A DNA stretch of 64,000 nt from Treponema sp. UBA4692. Lineage in GTDB: Bacteria > Spirochaetota > Spirochaetia > Treponematales > Treponemataceae. Shown piece by piece: positions 33,452-41,100 of the stretch; position 1 is the stretch's first letter; each line of letters opens with the position of its first letter. The position numbers and the translations under genes were made by a program. The notes beneath the pieces were generated by a model. The model saw only the letters and a program-made list of their open reading frames with translations. It was not told the DNA's origin and ran no database searches. The stretch is from positions 62,001-126,000 of the forward strand of contig DHKO01000050.1 in the NCBI GenBank assembly GCA_002404895.1. Direction: 5' to 3'.

Positions 33452-35758
33452 TTAGTATTCATCACGTGGAGCTGATTTCTTGTAGGAAGATGCGCCTGAA
33501 CGCTGTGTCTGAGCGTGAGCGCGGCGGCCAAAGTCTCTTTCTCCGCCGCGTCTGTCTTCACGGTCGCGTCCGCCAAATCCGCCGCGTCTTCCGCCACGGT
33601 CTCTTCTTCCGAAACCGCCGAAATCATCATCTCTGTCGCGTCTAAATCCACGGTCGCGTCCGCCGAATCCGCCACGTCCGCCTCTTCTTTCTCCGCTTCC
33701 GCTTTTTGAGTCAACGTGAACATGAGGGATTTTTCCGCTCTGAGAAAGCTCAAGAACTCTGTCGGCATTTGCAATCGGCAAGCTCAAGAGAGAGAAATTC
33801 TCCGCGACATCGATTCTATCAATCATTCTTCCAGGAATGTTGAGCAAATCGCTGAAATATTCCGCGATTTCTTTCGCATTGTATCCGTCGCGCCGTCCAA
33901 GCTGAACAAAAAGGCGTTTCTGGTCGCTTCGTGAATCATCAAAGTCACGGTCGCGTCCGCCACGGTCTCTTCTTCCGCCCATTCCGCGCTCGCCGCGCTC
34001 TCTTCTTCCGCCGTCTTTTCCGCGCACAGCAGAAATTCTTCCGTAATGGCTTTCGTCAAGAGATTTTCCATAAGTTACGCTCAAAACGCCTGCAAGAACA
34101 TCTTCCGGATTCTGACCGGCACAAAGACTTGCAGCCATTTTTGTGAAAATTTCATCAACTTTGCGAAGCTCAGGAACAAAATCAGCCTTTTCCTCGCCAG
34201 GAGATGTAACAACTGGCTTTCCGCCGCCAATGTAAACAATTCCGTCTTTTACATCCGCAGGGTCTTTTTCAAGTCCGAGCTGAACTTTCAAAGTGTCAAG
34301 CATTCTTTCGCGCTTGATTTCAAGAACTTTCTGGACAGAAGGAACTTCCTCCTCATGCATCTCGCCTTTTGCAGCTCTCATAACCTTGTTTTTAAGGAAT
34401 TCGAGCTTTCTGCGCTCTTCCGGGCGCACAAAAGTCACAGCAGTTCCCGAAGTTCCTGCACGGCCAGTTCTTCCGATTCGGTGAATGTAAGTCGCCGCAT
34501 CATATGGAAGAGAATAATTCACAACGTGGCTCAAACCGTTAATATCGATTCCGCGCGCCGCAACGTCTGTCGCAACCAAAACGCGTGTTTTCCGGCTTCT
34601 AAAGCGGGCAAGAATCTTCTCGCGCTGCCCCTGCGGAACGTCTCCGTGCAAAGCCGCTGTGTCGTAGCCTTTTTCATCAAGAAGACGTGTAACATTGTCA
34701 GCGTCATTTTTTGTCTGAGTAAATACAAGTCCGTAGAAATTCGGACTCATATCGATAAGGCGAACGAGAGCCTCAATCTTGTCAGACTCGCGCACAAACC
34801 AATACTGCTGGTCGATTAAAAGCGGCTCCTCAACAAAGCCCTGCTCTTCCAAAATCTCGTACTCGCCCATAAACTGCTCGGCAATTTTCAAGATTGGCTT
34901 TGGCATTGTCGCGCTGAAAAGCAAAATCCGCGCGTTCGGGTTCGCCTGCTCAAAAATATGCTCGATGTCATCGATGAAGCCCATATCGAGCATCTCATCG
35001 CCTTCATCAAGAATAAAATAGTCGATTTTGTCGAGCTTCAAAGTTCCGCGCTCAAGATGATCCTGAATACGTCCTGGAGTTCCCACAACGATTTCACAGC
35101 CGCGTTTCAAGTCGCGAATCTGATCGCGGTAAGAAGCGCCGCCGTACAAAACAGTCGTGCGCGGGTATCTTCCCTCTGTGAAAGACTCCAATTCAGTTCT
35201 TGTCTGAATTGCAAGCTCGCGGGTAGGCTCAAGAATCAATGCGCGAACAAACTCGCTTTCCTCGTGAATTTTCTGCACGATAGGAAGACCGAAAGCCGCT
35301 GTTTTTCCAGTTCCGGTTCTCGCCTTTGCGATAATGTTTGTGTCTCCGTTCAAAAGACGCGGAATTGCAAGCTCCTGAATTGGGGACGGATGCTTGAATC
35401 CTTTCTTCTCGATTGCCTTCAAAACAGCTTCGTCAAGCCCCAAGTCAGCGAAGGAAATTCCGTCGTCATCATCAGAATCTTCTGAATCTGCCGCAGCGTC
35501 TCCATTCTCTGAATCATCAGCAGCCTCAGCGACATTCTCTTTTTTGTCGGCTTCTGAATTCTCGCTGGACTCCGCCTGAGTTCCAGGATTTTTGTCTTCT
35601 GAATCAGATTTTGCAGAATCAGCAGCCTCGGCTGAATTTTCATTGTCTGTGAAATCGCGTTCAAGACTGTCCGCAAACTGATCGAGCGCGCTTGATTTTT
35701 CATCAGCGACACTTGCCCCTTGATTGACGATGTTTTCGTCAAGTTCTGTTTTTTCCAT
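33452..35758 (-). CDS. DEAD-box RNA helicase with acidic N-terminus and RGG-rich tail
   Basis: 768 residues. Residues 1-100 are an acidic low-complexity extension. The core has the Q motif (GFKHPSPIQ), motif I ARTGTGKTAAFG, motif II DEGD (251-254, not the usual DEAD), motif III SATMP and motif VI HRIGRTGRAG. Then come a DbpA-type RNA-binding domain (about 620-690: RLFVQLGRRDGYNAKEIAEY) and a tail of Arg-Gly-Gly-Phe-Asp repeats. It probably remodels rRNA or mRNA. The tail should bind RNA loosely. AGGGGA precedes the ATG. Confidence 0.92.
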   Translation of the reverse strand: MEKTELDENIVNQGASVADEKSSALDQFADSLERDFTDNENSAEAADSAKSDSEDKNPGTQAESSENSEADKKENVAEAADDSENGDAAADSEDSDDDDGISFADLGLDEAVLKAIEKKGFKHPSPIQELAIPRLLNGDTNIIAKARTGTGKTAAFGLPIVQKIHEESEFVRALILEPTRELAIQTRTELESFTEGRYPRTTVLYGGASYRDQIRDLKRGCEIVVGTPGRIQDHLERGTLKLDKIDYFILDEGDEMLDMGFIDDIEHIFEQANPNARILLFSATMPKPILKIAEQFMGEYEILEEQGFVEEPLLIDQQYWFVRESDKIEALVRLIDMSPNFYGLVFTQTKNDADNVTRLLDEKGYDTAALHGDVPQGQREKILARFRSRKTRVLVATDVAARGIDINGLSHVVNYSLPYDAATYIHRIGRTGRAGTSGTAVTFVRPEERRKLEFLKNKVMRAAKGEMHEEEVPSVQKVLEIKRERMLDTLKVQLGLEKDPADVKDGIVYIGGGKPVVTSPGEEKADFVPELRKVDEIFTKMAASLCAGQNPEDVLAGVLSVTYGKSLDESHYGRISAVRGKDGGRRERGERGMGGRRDRGGRDRDFDDSRSDQKRLFVQLGRRDGYNAKEIAEYFSDLLNIPGRMIDRIDVAENFSLLSLPIANADRVLELSQSGKIPHVHVDSKSGSGERRGGRGGFGGRDRGFRRDRDDDFGGFGRRDRGGRRGGFGGRDREDRRGGERDFGRRAHAQTQRSGASSYKKSAPRDEY

Positions 35759-35983
35759 GATGTTCCCCTATGGCGCGTTTTGCCTCTGGGAATCGCAAAA
35801 ATGTTTTCTTTGACAGGATTTTAGTCTGAAAAATTTGATAAGTGCGAATCAAAAGCGTAAACACGCAGAAAAAAATTGGAAGCCCTCTGCTTCCTTTTAG
35901 AAAAGTGAGATGATTCTATTACAAATAAAATGAATATTCAAGCATTTAGATGAAAAATATTGAAAATTTTGCATTTTGTGATT

Positions 35984-36012
35984 TTGCATTCTGCCGATTT
36001 TTGTGCTATAAT
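35984..36012 (+). promoter_or_regulatory. carD promoter, leaderless
   Basis: TTTGCA (35984-35989), a 17-base spacer and extended -10 TGCTATAAT (TATAAT 36007-36012). The ATG follows 8 nt after the hexamer, with no Shine-Dalgarno. Confidence 0.7.
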
Positions 36013-36020
36013 AGCAGAAT

Positions 36021-36695
36021 ATGAGTACAGAAAAACCACAGTTTGTTGTTGACCAGCGTGTTGTTTACCCAAGCCAGGGTGTCGGCCAGATTAAGGAAAT
36101 CTTTGAAAAAGAAGTAAAAGGCGAAAAAATTCTCTATTACAGAATTTATCTCGATGTTTCTGAAATGGTTGTTATGGTTCCTGTAAAAAACGCTTCTATG
36201 CTTGGAATCCGCCCGATTGTTATGGCAGAAGACGCGCTTAAAGCCCTTGATTCTCTCAGTGATGAAATCGAGCCTGTTACATCAGACTGGAAACTCCGCT
36301 ACCAGATGAATCTTGACCTGCTTAAAAAAGGCTCGGTCTACGATATTGCAAGCATTGTCCGCACGCTTTATCACCGCTCTAAGGTAAAGGAGCTTCCGAT
36401 TCTTGAGCGCAAGCTTTATGACAGCGCAAAAAAACTTCTTGAAGACGAAATCGCGTTTGCGACTGGAAAGCCTCTGGCAGAAGTTGAGGCAATGCTCCAC
36501 GCAAAACTTGAGCCGCTCGGCGCAGTTCTCCCGAAAAAAGCAGTTATCGTAGATGATGACGATGACGACGATGATGAATTCGCAGAAGACGAGACAGATT
36601 CAAAAAATGATTCTGACGACGATGATGATGACGATTCAGGCGATGCAGACGACGGAGACAATTCTGATGACGACGGAGACGAAGACGACGAGTAA
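36021..36695 (+). CDS. carD: CarD-family RNA polymerase-binding regulator with acidic tail
   Basis: 224 residues. An N-terminal Tudor-like RNA polymerase-interaction domain (FVVDQRVVYPSQGVGQIKEI...YYRIYLD) and a helical DNA-binding part (DWKLRYQMNLDLLKKGSVYDIA, KKLLEDEIA) match CarD/CdnL, which stabilises open promoter complexes. Residues about 170-224 are nearly all Asp, Glu, Ser and Asn, a long tail not in the standard family; it may mimic nucleic acid or bind basic proteins. Promoter and start imply a leaderless mRNA. The ispD start lies within its last codons. Confidence 0.9.
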   Translation: MSTEKPQFVVDQRVVYPSQGVGQIKEIFEKEVKGEKILYYRIYLDVSEMVVMVPVKNASMLGIRPIVMAEDALKALDSLSDEIEPVTSDWKLRYQMNLDLLKKGSVYDIASIVRTLYHRSKVKELPILERKLYDSAKKLLEDEIAFATGKPLAEVEAMLHAKLEPLGAVLPKKAVIVDDDDDDDDEFAEDETDSKNDSDDDDDDDSGDADDGDNSDDDGDEDDE

Positions 36696-37452
36696 TCTTG
36701 AAGACAGCCCGGTTCTCATTTTGGTTGCGGCGGGAGCTTCAACGAGAATCGGCTTTGACAAGAACGGCGACAAAATCAAAAAGGAATATCTGCCTTTCAA
36801 AGACGGAACAGTGCTTTCAGAAGCGGCAAAGGCTTTTATTTCCGCGCTGAACCTGAAAGTCGTCGCTGTAACTTATCCGTTCAGTTCGAGTCCTGAAGAA
36901 CTGAAATCAAACGAGAAAAAATGCCGTGAAGCTCTTTTTGCGGACAAGACCGTGGAAAAAGCCGGCTGCAAGTTTCTTTTTGTTTCAGGCGGAGAAACGC
37001 GGCAAAAATCAGTTTACGAAGCTCTCCTGAAAATCAAGGACGAAATCTCTGATGAAAATCCTGTTGTATTTATCCACGATGGAGCAAGACCTTTTGTGAC
37101 AAAAGAGACGATTTCGCTTGTGAACCGCGCAGCGAAAGAATTTGGAGCTGCAGCCCCGGGACTTCGCCCTGTAGACACGCAAAAGGAGATTGATGACAAC
37201 GGCTTTATCAAGCGGCATCTTGAACGCTCGCACTTGATTTCAATTCAAACTCCGCAGGCGTTCAAATTTCAGCAGATTCTTGAGGCTCACAAAAACGCTG
37301 ATTCAGTCTCTAAAGAATACACAGACGACACAGAGCTTTGGGATGAATTTATTTCAAGGCAAAAAGGCGAAAGCCGCGTGAAAATTGTCATCGGCGATCC
37401 TGAAAACAAGAAAATCACTTATCAAAACGATTTATCTCTTCTGAAAAACTAA
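36667..37452 (+). CDS. ispD: 2-C-methyl-D-erythritol 4-phosphate cytidylyltransferase IspD
   Basis: 261 residues if it starts at ATG 36667, inside carD, with GGAG at 36654-36657. The overlap with carD is 29 nt in another frame. It transfers CMP to methylerythritol phosphate in the MEP isoprenoid pathway. The nucleotide loop is LVAAGASTRIG, followed by FIHDGARPFV and QTPQAFKF. The frame continues upstream to 36553, but those residues are only the acidic-tail DNA read in another frame. Confidence 0.92.
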   Translation: MTTETKTTSNLEDSPVLILVAAGASTRIGFDKNGDKIKKEYLPFKDGTVLSEAAKAFISALNLKVVAVTYPFSSSPEELKSNEKKCREALFADKTVEKAGCKFLFVSGGETRQKSVYEALLKIKDEISDENPVVFIHDGARPFVTKETISLVNRAAKEFGAAAPGLRPVDTQKEIDDNGFIKRHLERSHLISIQTPQAFKFQQILEAHKNADSVSKEYTDDTELWDEFISRQKGESRVKIVIGDPENKKITYQNDLSLLKN

Positions 37453-37455
37453 AAT

Positions 37456-37929
37456 ATGACAAGAATCGGACTAGGCTACGACAAGCACATCTTAAAAGAA
37501 GGAAGGCGTTTCGTTCTCGGCGGAGTTGAGATTCCGTTTGAGAAAGGCGAAGACGGCCATTCCGACGGCGATGTTCTTCTTCATGCAATTACTGACGCGC
37601 TTTTGGGCGCGGCTGGACTTGGCGACATCGGCTCGTATTTTCCGCCCGAAGAGCCGCAGTGGAAAGACGCGGACTCGAAAAAGCTGCTTTCAAAATGCTG
37701 GTCGGATGTGAAAAAGGCCGGCTGGAAGCTCGGAAATCTTGACTGTGTTATCGCGCTTGAAAAGCCGAAATTCATTCCGTTTAGAACTCAAGTCCGGGAA
37801 TCGATCGCGGATGTTCTTGGAGTTTCCACTGAGCAGATTTTTGTAAAAGCGAAAACCGGCGAGAAAATCGGAGATGTCGGCACCGGAAAATGCGTTGAAG
37901 TCTGGTCAGCCTGCCTTCTTGAAAAATAA
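37456..37929 (+). CDS. ispF: 2-C-methyl-D-erythritol 2,4-cyclodiphosphate synthase IspF
   Basis: 157 residues. Zn ligands Asp9 and His11 (GYDKH) and His in GHSDGDVLLHAITDALLGA, with the end KAKTGEKIGDVG(T)GKCVEV, mark IspF. It cyclises CDP-ME 2-phosphate. It begins 3 nt after ispD, and a clear terminator follows, so carD-ispD-ispF make one transcript. Fused IspDF is common elsewhere; here the two are separate. Confidence 0.95.
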   Translation: MTRIGLGYDKHILKEGRRFVLGGVEIPFEKGEDGHSDGDVLLHAITDALLGAAGLGDIGSYFPPEEPQWKDADSKKLLSKCWSDVKKAGWKLGNLDCVIALEKPKFIPFRTQVRESIADVLGVSTEQIFVKAKTGEKIGDVGTGKCVEVWSACLLEK

Positions 37930-37938
37930 AAAGCAAAA

Positions 37939-37982
37939 AACAGCAAGATGATTTTTTCAATTCACCTTGCTGTTTTTTTTAT
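37939..37982 (+). terminator. Terminator after ispF
   Basis: AACAGCAAG pairs with CTTGCTGTT, followed by TTTTTTT. It ends the carD-ispD-ispF operon. Confidence 0.9.
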
Positions 37983-38015
37983 TTCGCGTCTTTTTTGACT
38001 TCGGAACAACATTTG

Positions 38016-38046
38016 TCATGCTGAACTTGATTCAGCATCTTGGAAT
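38016..38046. repeat. Family A dispersed palindrome
   Basis: GTCATGCTGAACTTGATTCAGCATCTTGGA: ATGCTGAA and TTCAGCAT arms. It lies between the converging ispF and coiled-coil genes. Confidence 0.65.
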
Positions 38047-38119
38047 TTACAGAAATCCAAAACAACGTGATTTTATCAACAATGAGCGACTTCTGCCTAA
38101 AATAGCTCAGCCGTTTTTT

Positions 38120-41100
38120 TTAATCCAAGCCCATATCGATTGCCATTTCAATCTCGCTTATAGAACGCTTCATACGGCGCGCAATCTCCTCCGGCTTCCA
38201 GTGCATTCTCGTAAGCTGCTTGATTGTCTCGCGGTCTTTTGGAGTAAGCCGTCCGCTAGACTCAGGCTCGGAAGGATTCTCATCGATGTCTTTTTTCGTC
38301 AAATCCGCAAGAATCTCGAATTTGTCATCGATTTCGTGCTGCAAATTCTGAAGTCTCGTTTCTGTCGAAGCAATTCCTTCCCTGCTTTTTTGAACCTGCT
38401 CAATACGTTTTTCAGCGTCGCTCACAAGGGAATTCAGATTCGTGATTTTATCCACTGCATCGTTTATTTTTCCAGTGTTGTTTGTGATAAAATCGACCTT
38501 TTCCTGAATCGCAGTGATTGTGTCAGGCAAAAGCTGCGCCTGGCGCGTAACGTTGTCCAGCCTTGACTCGATGTCTTTCAGATTGTCAAAAGTCTTGTCA
38601 ACCTGAAAATTAACCTGGTCAATCATATCCTGCTTTTTCTCAAGGCGGTCGTATCTGCCTGAAATCTCCCCCAAAGTCTCCTGAAATCCGCGGACTGTAA
38701 GCTGCAAAGACTGCAAATCGTCGCTCGTTGTCTGAAGCTCGTTGATTTTTTTGTCCATTGAGTCGCTGAGAGAGACAAGCCGGTTGAATTTTCCCTCGAT
38801 TGAGTCAATATGATTTTTTTCCTGATTGAACCGCGCAAGTTTTGAGTCCATGCCCTCATTGATTTTCTGAATATTGGAAAAATGGTTTTCAAGCTCGTTC
38901 ACAACGGACTTGTAATTCTCGATTTTTCCAATCTCGTCTTTCAAGTCGGAGATTTGAGTGTCAAGCTGGACTTTCAGCTCGTCAGCCTTCTGGTAAACCT
39001 GCATCTGGGCGGCAAAAGCCTTCACTTGGCGATCAATCTCGCTGAAACGCGTCTGCAAGTCGGTCGCATCGTTCTGCATTTTCATAACGTTGTCCGCCTG
39101 AACCGCAGAAATCTGGTCTTTCATCGCCTGAATCTGAGACTTTACCTCGCGCACAGCCTTGTCAGAATTTTCATTCTGGTCGTTGAGCTTAGATTTCGCC
39201 TGAGCAAGCATATCCTCATAAAGTTTTTTCTGCTCGCTGGCAAGGCGCGCAGACTCTTCCGAATAGTTTTTCACGCTATCGTCGATTTTTTGCTTGAGCA
39301 AATCGATTGAAGCCGAAAGCTGATTCTGCTGACCAAGAGAATTCCGCTTGAATTCCTCAAAATTATGGATAAATTCCGCCTGAAGCTCCTCGAGTTTCTG
39401 CTTTGAAGATTCCTCAATTGTTCCAAGCTGACTTCCATAAAGCGCCTTTGTCTCCTCGAACTGCTGCTTAAGCTGGGTTCTCCAAGCGTTGAAGTCGCCG
39501 ACCATCGCGTCAATATTTGCTGAATTCGCCTCGCTCCGGTTCTGAACGTCCTCGCTCATCTTGCTCAGGTTCGATTCCGTGTCGCTTAAAGTCTTGTTCA
39601 AAAGCTCGTTCAATCGCTCGCCGTAGGTTTTGAGCGTGCCTTTTATGTAAGCGTCGGAATTTGACGTTGCGGCAGCCAAGTCATTTCTGTTTTTTTCGGA
39701 GAATTCGCGCATTTTCTGCTCGACAGAATCAATCTGCGCCTGAAGCTCCATCTGCGTTTTCTGGATTGAAGCCTCGAAACGGTCAGAAGTCTCAAAATTC
39801 TTGTCCTGAATTGCGGCAAGACGGTTTTTCAAGTCATCAGAATATTTTGACTCAAGATTTCGCCGCGCTTCCTCGTTTTCAGAAGAAAGAACTGCAAGCT
39901 TTGACTCAATATCCTGCTTCCACTGGTTCAGGTTGTCATCGATTGCATCGCCTCGCTTTTTCAAATCCGAGCCGAAGTTTTTCTCGAAATCTTTCAAAGT
40001 CGCGCTAACGTTTGTGCTAGCTGTTTCCTTGATTGTGTTCAAAGTGCTTTCAAGCTCCGCGATTTTCGCTTCCGCCGCATCGGAATCTTTCTTGATTGCC
40101 TCCCTGAACTGGGCGTAGCGTCCCGACTGCTCCTGCGCAAATTTAGAGAATTCAGACAAGACATCTTCCTGAGTCTTTGCGAGAACGCCTTTCAAAGAGC
40201 CTTCAAGCGCGTCAATGTCAGAGCCTGTCTGCTCGAGCTTCTGAAAACGGTACTCAATGTTCTTTTTGTAGCTGTCAAGCTGCTTGTCAACAATTCCGAG
40301 CAAGTCGGTCTGCTTTGCGTCATAGTTTGCGGCAATGTTCTTGAGCATTTCTTTCAGCATCGCGTTTACCTGCGAAATCTGCTCGTTAGACTGCTTCTTG
40401 AAATTTTCCATCTCAAGATTCGCCTGAGTAACAGTCCGCGTGATTTTTTCAGCCGCGTCAGTCGCGCCTTCTGTCGATTTTTCAAGATTTTCCTGAACCG
40501 CGCTCAAAGCGGAATCGACTTTTTCGTTCGCATCGTTCACGCGCGTGTCAACAGAATTTTCAAGCGTAGAGATTCTTGTCTCAACATCGCCCTCGAGTTT
40601 CTGAACTCTCGACTTCACCTCAGTCTCAATCGACTCGACTTTTCCGCTCACTTCCTGATTCAAGCTGAATACAGTCTCTGTAACATTTTTCTGGAGCGTG
40701 CCGCATTTTTCAGAAACCGACTGGTCAAGGCTGTTCACTTTCTCAACAACCTCAGTCTGCAAAGAAGAGACTTTGTCGCTCACAGCGTCCTGCAAAGCGG
40801 AAACTTTTGTGTCAACATTCGCCTCCATCTCTTTGAGAAGCTCGTCAACATCTTCTTTCAATTTAACAACCTTGTCGTTCACTCCAGTATTCAGGAACGA
40901 GACATTTGAATTCACAGCGTCCTCGAGTGCCTGAACCTTGCCCTGAACGCCGTCAACGATTTTTGTGACTTTTGTGTCAACGATTGTCTGAAGACCGCCG
41001 ACCTTGTCCTGAATTACATTCTGAAGCTCGTTCACTTTTGACTGAACATCGCTTTCAAGAGTCTCCACTTTCTCACCGACATTCTGCTGAAGCGCGGAAA

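Noticed and set aside
34046..34819. 257-codon plus-strand frame
   Set aside because: Lies wholly antisense inside the DEAD-box helicase gene, which has complete motifs; a codon-bias shadow.
36553..36666. Earlier ATG for ispD inside the CarD acidic tail
   Set aside because: The Met/Thr-rich residues are just the acidic-tail codons read in another frame; ATG 36667 has its own GGAG.
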